Positions 1-8,074 of a DNA stretch of 64,000 bases are shown here, piece after piece. The notes beneath the pieces were generated by a model. It saw nothing but the letters and a program-made list of their open reading frames with translations. It ran no database searches and had not been told where the DNA came from. Location of the stretch: assembly GCA_902769525.1 (NCBI GenBank), contig CACXPG010000004.1:1-64000 (forward strand). Reading direction: 5' to 3'. Source of the stretch: an uncultured Bacteroidia bacterium (GTDB lineage Bacteria; Bacteroidota; Bacteroidia; Bacteroidales; UBA932). The first letter of the stretch is position 1. Each line of letters starts with the position of its first letter. The translations under genes were made by a program, and so were the position numbers.

Positions 1-447
1 TGACGGCACTTTCTGGTACGACATATACGACGGTCCTCCAAGTCCCGCACTTACATTCAATTTGCGCAACTCACCTCGTGCAGCCGAAAAACTTCCAGTT
101 ATGGTGTTATACTCGCTGCCAGTATGGCTCATTACTTTTGCGGCCAACGAGATAAGCCAATCTACGGTAATAGGCTCATGACGCTGAATCCATTTCATAC
201 CATATTCGTATGCGGCCTTGAGATCAAGGTTCATCATCTGCTCCTGCATCGTGCGTTTGCTGCTGGTGATACCTTCATCGAAGAGGAGTTGAGCCTCCAC
301 CTCAGTTATGGTGCTGCCTTCGATAGCTGTGGAATGAGCAATAATAGAATAGATATAGAATTTTTGAAAGTCAATCTGTTCCCAAATGCCTAAATCCCTA
401 TATTGATTCAGCAATTTAACCAGCGTTTCTTTATCTTGTTGCGTCAT
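1..447 (-). CDS. Fic family protein, N-terminal part (runs off the left edge)
   Basis: This open frame starts at an ATG at 447 and is still open at base 1, so only the first 149 codons are visible. The translated N-terminus carries STAIEG at residues 39-44. This fits the (S/T)xxxE(G/N) inhibitory helix motif of Fic proteins and sits in the usual HSxAIEGSTITEVE context. Fic enzymes usually AMPylate target proteins, and the inhibitory Glu blocks ATP binding. The catalytic HPFxxGNGR motif would lie beyond the window and was not seen. It starts 14 nt after the hsdM stop on the same strand, so it is probably co-transcribed. Fic genes are often embedded between hsd genes in Bacteroidota type I loci. 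An hsdS would be expected further left. Confidence 0.75.
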   Translation of the reverse strand, partial: MTQQDKETLVKLLNQYRDLGIWEQIDFQKFYIYSIIAHSTAIEGSTITEVEAQLLFDEGITSSKRTMQEQMMNLDLKAAYEYGMKWIQRHEPITVDWLISLAAKVMSHTGSEYNTITGSFSAARGELRKLNVSAGLGGPSYMSYQKVPS

Positions 448-461
448 AATCCTTCATCCTT

Positions 462-2066
462 TTACTTGATTCCATAACCAATTCCCTTAAACGCCTCTTC
501 AAGCATCCGTTGTGAATCCTTTTCTCGTTGCATCAGTTCTTTCATCTCTTGCTGAATGCGAGCCATTTCCTTGGGATAGTCTATTTCTAAATCGTGGTCG
601 ATGAACTCGATGTACTTGCTTGGCACCAGCGTCCAATTGTTCCGCTCAATCTCATCAATGCTGACGCTGCGATACAGTTCCGGCACAGCAAAGTTGCTGC
701 CGTCTGTCCCCTCAGACTGCCACTGATGATAGATGCCTGCCACACGTTGTATCTGCTCCGTAATGAGACGCACCTTTTTCTTCTGCTCGCCCTTGACAGG
801 GTTCTCCGTCCACTGGCGCAAGTCCATAAAGAGAATTTCGTGCTCTCTGTTGCGGAGTTGACGGCCATGATACTTGCCACCCTTCTTGTTCTGATTGAGA
901 ATCCAGAAAGTGACACTGATATCTGTGGTGATGAACAACTCCCTTGGCAAGATGATGATGGCTTCTACTTTGTCGTTCTCTATCAGTCTCTTGCGGATGT
1001 CAAGAGCATCGGTGTCTCCCAAAGCACCATTCGCCAACAAGAATCCGGCTACCCCCGAAAGAGGTTTCAGGTGAGAAAGCATGTGAAGTATCCATGCATA
1101 GTTGGCATTGCTCTCTGGAGGAGTAGTATAGTCTGCCCAACGAGGGTCGTTTTTTAAGTTATCATTATACCATCCTTTTAAGTTGAAAGGAGGGTTTGCC
1201 ATAATATAGTCGAAATACAGGCCTTTATGCAAATCGTTTGTGAAAGTAGAATCGCTTTCAGAGCCTAAGTTGTGACTGATACCGCGCAGAGCAAGGTTCA
1301 TCTTCGCCAAACGATAGGTGGCTGCCTCCTTCTCCTGACCATATACATTGATACGGCTGATGTCACCTTGTTTAGCTTTCACTAGGTCGGTGCTCTGAAT
1401 AAACATACCACCAGAGCCGCAACAAGGGTCATACAATGTGCCGTCGAAAGGCTCTATGACAGTGGCTATCAACTGCACCACATCGTGAGGTGTATAGAAC
1501 TCGCCTTCCTCTTTAGTGGCATTCACAGCAAACTCCTTCAGGAAATATTCATATACGCGGCCTATCAGGTCTTTCTCCTCACCAAAAGTCTTGTGGCTGA
1601 TCTTGTTGACCTCGTCCACAATCTTCTTCATGTCGTTTGCTCCAAGATTGCGCTGGGTGAACGTACCTTCAACAAAACAACCCTTCAGCGTAGGATTCGT
1701 TTCACCAATACTACGCAACGCAGTATCAAGAGCTACATTCAACTGTGGTGCAGCCGTATTGATTATAGTTGACCAACGAGCCTCCACTGGCAAATCGAAA
1801 GTGCCATCAGCAAAAGTGGCATCATCGAAGAAAGCCTTTTGTATGTTTTCATCTTTTGGGTCTAATCCCTGTTCTATGAGCGTATTGCATAGCCTTACTA
1901 TGCCATCTTCATATTTTTCTCCAATAAAACGGAGAAAAATTAGTGTCAGCATCATATCCCTTTTCTCAAAGAATGAGCCGGAATTTTTCGCCTGCCTAAG
2001 TATATCTCGGCATTTAAAGAGAATGGTGTCAAGGTTAAAAGTCTCTTTTATAATCTTTTTTGCCAT
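462..2066 (-). CDS. hsdM: Type I restriction-modification methyltransferase subunit HsdM
   Basis: This 534-residue protein has the family's usual length. An N-terminal HsdM helical domain covers about residues 10-150 and a Rossmann-fold N6-adenine methyltransferase domain about 160-480. Motif I DPCCGSGGMF lies near residues 212-221 and binds S-adenosylmethionine. The catalytic motif IV NPPF lies near residue 289. HsdM methylates adenine in the bipartite target chosen by HsdS and is also needed by the HsdR nuclease complex. Neither hsdS nor hsdR is in the window, so the rest of the locus must lie to the left. The start is the ATG at 2066, just downstream of a TATTTTTG -7 box. The gene ends the corrinoid island to its right and is a likely acquired module. 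Confidence 0.93.
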   Translation of the reverse strand: MAKKIIKETFNLDTILFKCRDILRQAKNSGSFFEKRDMMLTLIFLRFIGEKYEDGIVRLCNTLIEQGLDPKDENIQKAFFDDATFADGTFDLPVEARWSTIINTAAPQLNVALDTALRSIGETNPTLKGCFVEGTFTQRNLGANDMKKIVDEVNKISHKTFGEEKDLIGRVYEYFLKEFAVNATKEEGEFYTPHDVVQLIATVIEPFDGTLYDPCCGSGGMFIQSTDLVKAKQGDISRINVYGQEKEAATYRLAKMNLALRGISHNLGSESDSTFTNDLHKGLYFDYIMANPPFNLKGWYNDNLKNDPRWADYTTPPESNANYAWILHMLSHLKPLSGVAGFLLANGALGDTDALDIRKRLIENDKVEAIIILPRELFITTDISVTFWILNQNKKGGKYHGRQLRNREHEILFMDLRQWTENPVKGEQKKKVRLITEQIQRVAGIYHQWQSEGTDGSNFAVPELYRSVSIDEIERNNWTLVPSKYIEFIDHDLEIDYPKEMARIQQEMKELMQREKDSQRMLEEAFKGIGYGIK

Positions 2067-2092
2067 ATTTAGGTTGATAATTCATTCATCAA

Positions 2093-2100
2093 CAAAAATA
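2093..2100 (-). promoter_or_regulatory. Possible -7 box of the hsdM promoter
   Basis: On the minus strand the sequence reads TATTTTTG, matching the Bacteroidota -7 consensus TAnnTTTG, about 26 nt before the hsdM ATG. I see no good TTTG -33 box at 19-21 nt spacing, so the call is tentative. The rest of the 2067-2214 gap shows no gene and no clear terminator for the cbiET operon that ends at 2215. Confidence 0.4.
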
Positions 2101-2214
2101 CACAAAAAATCTTTACTAAAAGTGTAACAGAGAGTGTTGTTTTAACTCAGCTTCCATAGAAAACTATTACTGAATAAAGCTGTAAATAACAATACTTCAG
2201 AAACAACTTCCAGG

Positions 2215-3426
2215 CTATTCTTTTACTGCCTTAAGTATGTCTATCGGATTGTTGTCGTCAAGTTCTATGTGGGTTGGCACATCCAGAGTCATTCCCAAGG
2301 CGTTGGAAGTATTGATGAAAGCCTCCTTGCTGCCGGCGGCAACCAGGTTGGAAGTAACGCTGTTGAACACTATGCAGCCGCCCGGGGTAAGATAGTCATA
2401 AACCTTCCGTATTATTTCTTCCAGATGTCCTCCGTGGCCCCCTATGAATGCCGCATCACATCTCTTATCCGGGCCGATTTCCGCCTGAAGGAAATCCCCT
2501 ATCCGGTATTCGATGCCCGGAGCGGAGAACTTTCTGGAATTGCTTTCCATAAGTGCCTTCCCTTCTGGGCGGATTTCAAAAGAGAGGATGTCCAGATGCG
2601 GAAACTGGAGCCGGGCTTCTATGCTCACGCTGCCGGTGCAGAATCCTATATCCCAGAATGTCTTGCGTTTATAGAGATCCAGTTTCTGGAGTGTAAGAAG
2701 GCGGACGGGCATTTTGGTTATCATCTTTGTCCTTCCGTCCAGAAGGTTGAATTCCGCCTCCGGTATGCCCCAACGCCTTTGCGGGGCATTGTCTTCTATA
2801 GTAAGAACCAGACAGTTTGGCTGGCTGAATGTAGATTCGGCCGCTTCTTCTATGTTCAGTGACGATATCTTTTCCTCTTCCGGATTTCCAAGATGCTCGC
2901 CTATGTGCATACGGTAGAAAGTGAAACCGTATTCCATCATCCTGCGGGCTATCTCATCCGGAGTCTTCTGGCGGTCTGTAAGCACCCCTATCTTGCCGCG
3001 GTGCTCGATAAGAGAATTGTCAAATTCCTTCCACGGCCTTCCCGTCAGGGAGACAATGTGCATATCGTGATAAGGAATCTGAGCTTTGTGACACAGCATC
3101 TGGAGGGAGTTGAAATATGGATAGACCTTCATGGGAACCTCAGGCATAACCCGTTGCAAAGTTGACGCAAAGCCGAAAAACAGCGGGTCTCCAGAAGCGA
3201 AAACCACGATGTGGGAATCTGTATCGCGATACTTCTGGTATACCTCATCCAGCGGAACGGTTATGTCTATCCACTTATGCCCAGACGGAAGGAGTTTTTC
3301 CACAATCTGGTGATGGCGCTTGCCACCTGAAAAGAATTCCGAGCGGGAAATCACTTCCATAACCTCCGGCGGGAAAAACGGCCGGGGATTGTCAGACATT
3401 CCTATTATGGTAAAACTCAATGCCAT
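2215..3426 (-). CDS. cbiET: Precorrin-6Y C5,15-methyltransferase (decarboxylating), CbiE-CbiT fusion
   Basis: This 403-residue protein joins two corrin-ring enzymes, as in CobL. Residues 1 to about 200 are a tetrapyrrole methylase of the CbiE type. Residues from about 215 onward are a CbiT-type Rossmann methyltransferase with the SAM-binding DIGFCTGSVSIE segment and a DAAFIGGHGGH segment. Together they methylate C5 and C15 and decarboxylate the ring-C acetate. It starts at the ATG at 3426, 3 nt after the stop of the upstream CobJ-CbiC gene, and is the last gene of the riboswitch-led operon. No other ring-modifying gene follows before hsdM. The fusion is common in Bacteroidota and Proteobacteria. 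Confidence 0.93.
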   Translation of the reverse strand: MALSFTIIGMSDNPRPFFPPEVMEVISRSEFFSGGKRHHQIVEKLLPSGHKWIDITVPLDEVYQKYRDTDSHIVVFASGDPLFFGFASTLQRVMPEVPMKVYPYFNSLQMLCHKAQIPYHDMHIVSLTGRPWKEFDNSLIEHRGKIGVLTDRQKTPDEIARRMMEYGFTFYRMHIGEHLGNPEEEKISSLNIEEAAESTFSQPNCLVLTIEDNAPQRRWGIPEAEFNLLDGRTKMITKMPVRLLTLQKLDLYKRKTFWDIGFCTGSVSIEARLQFPHLDILSFEIRPEGKALMESNSRKFSAPGIEYRIGDFLQAEIGPDKRCDAAFIGGHGGHLEEIIRKVYDYLTPGGCIVFNSVTSNLVAAGSKEAFINTSNALGMTLDVPTHIELDDNNPIDILKAVKE

Positions 3427-3429
3427 AGT

Positions 3430-4833
3430 CTAAAGGTCTCTTCCCGGATCCAGATTCTTTGCGTCGTCAAATGTGAGAACAGCGTTGCAGAGCGTGGCCG
3501 CAAGGTTGCTTCCGCCCTTTCTTCCTTTGACGATTATCTTTGGTATATCCTTGAACGGCAGCAACATGTGTTTGGACTCCTGAACGTGGACAAAGCCTAC
3601 CGGAGCAGCGATTATGCCTGCCGGATGCGCCTTGCCCTGGCGTATGAGAGAACACAGTTCCATAAGTGCCGTAGGAGCGTTGCCGAATGCAAAGAGGGCG
3701 TCTGGATGTTCCTCCACGGCAAGCCTTATGCCTGCCTGAGTCCTTGTAATCCCTTCTTTCTCGGCGATATCGGATACCCTCGGGTCCATCAGGTATGTCT
3801 TTGCTTCAATGCCTAGCCTTGCCAGGGCGCCTTTGCGGATTCCGGTGGCGGCCATAGTCACATCGGTGACGATGGTCTTGATAGTGCCGTCTGCAACCTT
3901 TTCATACAGACGCTCCACAGCGTTTTCGTCCGTATAGAGGATTTTCTCCATATCAAAGTCAGCCGTGGTATGGATAGCGTGAAGAAGAGCCCATTTGTGA
4001 CCCAGCGGATAGTCCTTTTGCTGAAGTTCTGATGATATGGTGCGGAAGCTCTCGTGCATTATGTCCTGCCCGACCTTTCTTCCGGAGGCCTTTTCTTCTG
4101 AATAATAGCCTCTTGGAGTAATCATCGCCGAGCCGTCCAGATATGTCTGGGAGTTTCCGATTATCAGCACGGTGAACATATCCACATCTTCCGGATTCAA
4201 CTTGGAAAGGGTTGTCGTCCACACTTTTTCGTCTTCTCTTCCGGCCTGGCGCACGCATCCTACAGGAGTCTGGGGGCTTCTGCCCTCTTCCAAGAAGATT
4301 TCCACAAGCCGGTAAAGTTGCCAGTATCTTCCGTGGCTCTTTGGATTGTAAACTGCGGTGATGAAATCTGCCTGGGCTGCCGCGCGTATTCTCTTCTCGA
4401 TTAGCAGCCACGGAGTCATCAGGTCAGAGAGGGAAATCAGGCAGAGATCGTGACCGATCGGGGCGCCAAGAAGTGACGCGGCTTTCTGGAAAGCGCTTAT
4501 TCCGGGGAGAGTTTCAATCTCAACATCCTCCTTGTTTTCCGAACGCATCTGCCAGAGCAGCGGGGCCATGCCGTATATGCCTGAATCTCCGCTGGATATG
4601 ACGCATACAGTCTTGACTTCACGGGCAAGTTCCATCGCCTGGGCCGCCCGGTCCCTTTCCTGCTTCATTCCGGTATCCAGGCACACGGCGCCTTCTTTGA
4701 GATACTTTTCTATGAAGCGGAAATAGTACTTGTAGCCCACAACCGCATCTGCTTGAGAAACAGCTTCAATCACAGCCGGTGTGATATCCTTTTCAGAACC
4801 CGGGCCAATGCCAGCAACTATAATCTTTCCCAT
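3430..4833 (-). CDS. cobJ-cbiC: CobJ-CbiC fusion: precorrin-3B C17-methyltransferase / precorrin-8X methylmutase
   Basis: The frame can open at a TTG at 4842, but the ATG at 4833 gives MGKIIVAGIGPGS, the normal methylase N-terminus, and is preferred (467 residues). Residues 1 to about 240 form a tetrapyrrole methylase of the CobJ/CbiH type, with a GDSGIYG glycine loop and TLPGISAFQ, and act in ring contraction. From about residue 255 onward the protein is a CbiC/CobH precorrin-8X methylmutase. The likely catalytic His288 sits in HTTADFD, followed by GNAPTAL and a PVGFVHVQESK segment. The two activities are not consecutive in the pathway, so the fusion more likely fixes stoichiometry than channels one product. 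It sits between a TonB receptor (24 nt away) and cbiET (3 nt away). Confidence 0.92.
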   Translation of the reverse strand: MGKIIVAGIGPGSEKDITPAVIEAVSQADAVVGYKYYFRFIEKYLKEGAVCLDTGMKQERDRAAQAMELAREVKTVCVISSGDSGIYGMAPLLWQMRSENKEDVEIETLPGISAFQKAASLLGAPIGHDLCLISLSDLMTPWLLIEKRIRAAAQADFITAVYNPKSHGRYWQLYRLVEIFLEEGRSPQTPVGCVRQAGREDEKVWTTTLSKLNPEDVDMFTVLIIGNSQTYLDGSAMITPRGYYSEEKASGRKVGQDIMHESFRTISSELQQKDYPLGHKWALLHAIHTTADFDMEKILYTDENAVERLYEKVADGTIKTIVTDVTMAATGIRKGALARLGIEAKTYLMDPRVSDIAEKEGITRTQAGIRLAVEEHPDALFAFGNAPTALMELCSLIRQGKAHPAGIIAAPVGFVHVQESKHMLLPFKDIPKIIVKGRKGGSNLAATLCNAVLTFDDAKNLDPGRDL

Positions 4834-4857
4834 ATTCCGCAATTTACAAAAATCTTA

Positions 4858-6915
4858 TTAGTTAAAACTTATTCTCAGGCCGGCGACAATCATTCGGCCG
4901 GGATTGTAGAGCGCATATTTCCTCAGCGATGAATCCGGCCTGCGGTCAACCCTGTCAAAGATGTTGTCAATGCCTAAGCTAGGTTCGATCCTCAGCTTGT
5001 CTGAAACCCTGAAAGAGTGGGATGTGTTCAAGTTCCACACTCCATAGCCGGGAGCATTTTCATATCCTGGATAGTAGGTCTTGCTCTGAAGCCTTCCGGA
5101 AAGGCGCACGTTGAGCGCATATATACCCCACTGGTGGTGGAAGTTGGATGAGAATGTCAAAGTGTTCAGCACGGAACGCTCCATCTTGGACCAGGTGTCA
5201 TCGCTCTTTGCCTTGGCGTGGTTCCAAGTGTAGTTCAGACCAAAGTCTATGTCTCTGGTAACAAGAGCATTGACATTTAGAGTGAAGCCCTGGATCCTGC
5301 CCTTGTCGGAATTGGAATACAGGGCGTATTTCTCCAGCTTGGCGGCCTGCTCTTCGGTCATCTCAGGGAAGAGGGCCATGAGTTCAGCTCTCTTTGCATC
5401 GTCGACCTTGATGTTCTTCTTGATGATCATCTTGTCCACATAATTCAGAAAGCCAGTCGCTGAGACAGTCAGGAAATCCGAATTGAATTCCACGTTGGCT
5501 GAAAGATAGTCGGAGGTTTCCGGCTTTAGGTCTGTGCTTCCGATGGAAATCTGCGGCTTTCCCTTGTTCACGCTGAAATAGTTGTAGTGGAGCTCATCCA
5601 GTCCGGGAGTCCTGAATCCGCGGCTGTAGGTCAGACGGAAATTGAAATCTCCTGGAGAATACATCAGGGCTGCCTTCGGGGAGAAGTTGCTGCCAAAGTC
5701 CTTGTGCGTGGTGAGCCTTGCTCCTGCAGTGAAATTCAGGCCTTTGGCTATCTGCATCTCGTGCTGGATATAGCCGGCGAAAGTATAGGCGCTGTTGTCT
5801 ATGTTTCCGCTGGAAGATTCCAGCTTGTCCAGACGCCAGTCCAGTCCTGCGATGGACGTGCTGCCGGGCATAAGATGCATAATGCCCTGGATGTTGGCAG
5901 ACAAAGCCCCCTGGTCCTTGGACCTGGTATAATCTCCTTTCTCGTATGTCTTGCCGTCCACCTGGTACTCCCTGCCGTAGCGGTAACGGTCAGCGTCAAA
6001 GTTCATCTGCAGGGAATTGTTCTTGTTGAACTTGTATATTCCGCCAAATGAGAGTCTTGCTCCGCGATAGCGCATCTCGTAGTCCGTGCCGCCCTTAACA
6101 TCCTCGCGGGTTCTCGGACGGGAAGTGATCTTCTCGTAATAGTCTCCCCCGGCATTGAGTGCCAGTTTCTGGGTCGGCTTGAAGGAGAACTTCTGGCCGA
6201 TGATGTTTGCCCTGTAGCCGGAAAACAGCGGGGCGATGGTCTGCTGGAGTTCGGTCTCGTCCCCTTTCTTTACTTCCTCCCACTGGCTGTTGGAGTAACT
6301 GTCAGCCCTGTTGTGGGCAAAAGATGTGGATGAGGTAAAACCTCCCTTTCCGATGTTCAGGCTCACAGCCTGGGAGAAACGTCCCTTGCCGGATGCCGAG
6401 GTTATGGAACGTACTGAAATCAGGTCTGATGCCGGCTGGTCGGTGATGATGTTGATCACTCCGCCGATGGCGTCACTACCATAAAGTGAAGAGGCTGCCC
6501 CGTCCAGCACCTCGATCCTCCTGACCCTTGACAGGTCTATACGGTCCAGGTCCACATTGCCGGCCATATCGCCGATGAGCCTTCTGCCGTTAACGAGTAT
6601 CAATGCGTATTTGTTTCCCAACCCGTTAAGGCGCAGAAAGTTACCCATAGACGAAGGCGTTGTCTGCACCTGCGGGAGCATCCTCATAAGGGCATCCTGC
6701 AGGTTGGTTATACCCTGTTCTCTAATCTCCAGAGAAGACAGAACCCTCACAGGTGAGGCTGTCTTCTTGAGTCTCTGGTGATGTCCGCTTCCTGTAACCA
6801 CTATCGGGTTCAGGTTCTGCCTTGCCGACGTGTCAGATGTAGTGTGGATCTGGCCGTAGGATGAAGCCAGAGACAGAAGAACCGCAATCGATGACAAAAA
6901 TGCCTTGAGTTTCAT
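4858..6915 (-). CDS. TonB-dependent outer-membrane receptor, probable corrinoid uptake (BtuB-like)
   Basis: The ATG at 6915 gives a signal peptide ending near SSYGQ. A GTG three codons upstream is less likely. The mature protein (685 residues with signal) has a TonB-box-like NPIVVTGSG, a plug domain at about residues 45-160 containing GSDAIGGVINIIT, and a long beta-barrel ending in a C-terminal SFN. There is no N-terminal carboxypeptidase-regulatory domain and no SusD neighbour, so it resembles metal-chelate and cobalamin receptors rather than glycan receptors. It lies third in the riboswitch operon, between cbiK and cobJ-cbiC, which points to corrinoid, tetrapyrrole or cobalt-complex import. 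It is distinct in sequence from the first receptor of the operon. The substrate is inferred from context. Confidence 0.82.
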   Translation of the reverse strand: MKLKAFLSSIAVLLSLASSYGQIHTTSDTSARQNLNPIVVTGSGHHQRLKKTASPVRVLSSLEIREQGITNLQDALMRMLPQVQTTPSSMGNFLRLNGLGNKYALILVNGRRLIGDMAGNVDLDRIDLSRVRRIEVLDGAASSLYGSDAIGGVINIITDQPASDLISVRSITSASGKGRFSQAVSLNIGKGGFTSSTSFAHNRADSYSNSQWEEVKKGDETELQQTIAPLFSGYRANIIGQKFSFKPTQKLALNAGGDYYEKITSRPRTREDVKGGTDYEMRYRGARLSFGGIYKFNKNNSLQMNFDADRYRYGREYQVDGKTYEKGDYTRSKDQGALSANIQGIMHLMPGSTSIAGLDWRLDKLESSSGNIDNSAYTFAGYIQHEMQIAKGLNFTAGARLTTHKDFGSNFSPKAALMYSPGDFNFRLTYSRGFRTPGLDELHYNYFSVNKGKPQISIGSTDLKPETSDYLSANVEFNSDFLTVSATGFLNYVDKMIIKKNIKVDDAKRAELMALFPEMTEEQAAKLEKYALYSNSDKGRIQGFTLNVNALVTRDIDFGLNYTWNHAKAKSDDTWSKMERSVLNTLTFSSNFHHQWGIYALNVRLSGRLQSKTYYPGYENAPGYGVWNLNTSHSFRVSDKLRIEPSLGIDNIFDRVDRRPDSSLRKYALYNPGRMIVAGLRISFN

Positions 6916-7003
6916 GAAATGCACTTGCTCTCAGATAAAAAAGTACTGAGATTCACAAAGATAACTGCAAATCCCAGTACTTGCAAAAAAGGTCTAATAC
7001 TTT

Positions 7004-8074
7004 TTACTCAGGATCCTTTGAATGGTAGTAGTCAAGAGGCTCGCCGTTGATGGCTGACTTGGTGTGGTTCATCCAGATCTGGCGTACTGTAGGGAGTTCC
7101 AGCAGCCCCTTCACAATCTGGGTGTCGTCATTGCAGGTGAAGCCGTTTGCTGCAAAGTAGCACTTCCAGCTGGTATCTTCAACCTCGCCTTCCTCGTTAG
7201 GCTCGCCGTTCTCGTCGTCGTCACCGGCCATGTCGTTGTGGGCGTGGTCGCCGGCGATAGACATCAGAGGGTGGCAGTAAACGGTGCCGGAAGTGATGCC
7301 GGCTGCCTTCATTCTGGCCAGAACGTTGGTCTTGAAGTTATCCATCATATCTACAGTTCCAACAAAGTAGTTTGGGCTGTAGGTCTGGAGAGCCTCCTCG
7401 AGCTGGGTGTAGCGGACATTTGCCTTGTAGGTGTCGTACGAGTCAGGGTTACCGTGGCCCATGAAAGCGACTACTCCGCTGGCTGCCTTGGTCTTGTAAA
7501 GATCATCGAGAGCCTTGGCAACAGCGTTTACGTCTGCGTCAGCATCCTGAAGCAACGGAACGCCGAGCTTGAGGACAACCCTTGAAAGATAGCTGTCAGA
7601 AAGGTCTCCGTTTGCGTTGTTTGCAAAGTCCTTGATGTAGTTGATTACTCGAGTGTATTCCTCGCCAGGGATAACCTGAAGGCTCTGGACAACAATCTCA
7701 GAATACATAACGCCGTCCTGGGCAAAAGCGGTGAGCCAGAATGGCGGAGCATAGAAGTATCTTGGAGCCACGTTCTCGCCGGCAGCTGCACGGTTGATGC
7801 AGATGGCTGAAGAGAATGAAAGGAATACGTCATAGCCAGGGAAAGCGCTCTTGTAAGCCGCTACGGTAGCGTCAAATGCGTCGTAAGCCTGCTGCCAGGT
7901 ACTTCCGAAAGCAACCAGAAGGATAACCTTGTTATTCTTCTTCTGAGACTTTACGGTCTCGTTTACGGACTTCTGATAAGTGTCGTAATTAGACTTTACA
8001 TCATCGCTCTTGGAGCAAGAAGCCAGTCCGAATACGGCGGCCAAAGCCGCAATCAAAAGAATTTTAGTTCTCAT
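7004..8074 (-). CDS. cbiK: CbiK-family sirohydrochlorin cobaltochelatase, lipoprotein form
   Basis: This 356-residue protein belongs to the CbiK anaerobic cobaltochelatase family. VILLVAFGSTW is the typical first strand. His207 (in GHGNPDSYDTY) and His277 (in AGDHAHND) match the two metal-binding histidines of the family. It begins with a clear lipoprotein signal whose lipobox cysteine is Cys20 (FGLASC). The mature protein is therefore predicted outside the cytoplasm, whereas sirohydrochlorin is made in the cytoplasm. An acidic insert follows His277 (DDDENGEPNEEGE), absent from the second CbiK at 22859. The start overlaps the end of the upstream TonB receptor by 11 nt, so translation is probably coupled. 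It may insert cobalt in the periplasm or have been repurposed to bind metal or tetrapyrrole for the neighbouring receptors. Confidence 0.88.
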   Translation of the reverse strand: MRTKILLIAALAAVFGLASCSKSDDVKSNYDTYQKSVNETVKSQKKNNKVILLVAFGSTWQQAYDAFDATVAAYKSAFPGYDVFLSFSSAICINRAAAGENVAPRYFYAPPFWLTAFAQDGVMYSEIVVQSLQVIPGEEYTRVINYIKDFANNANGDLSDSYLSRVVLKLGVPLLQDADADVNAVAKALDDLYKTKAASGVVAFMGHGNPDSYDTYKANVRYTQLEEALQTYSPNYFVGTVDMMDNFKTNVLARMKAAGITSGTVYCHPLMSIAGDHAHNDMAGDDDENGEPNEEGEVEDTSWKCYFAANGFTCNDDTQIVKGLLELPTVRQIWMNHTKSAINGEPLDYYHSKDPE

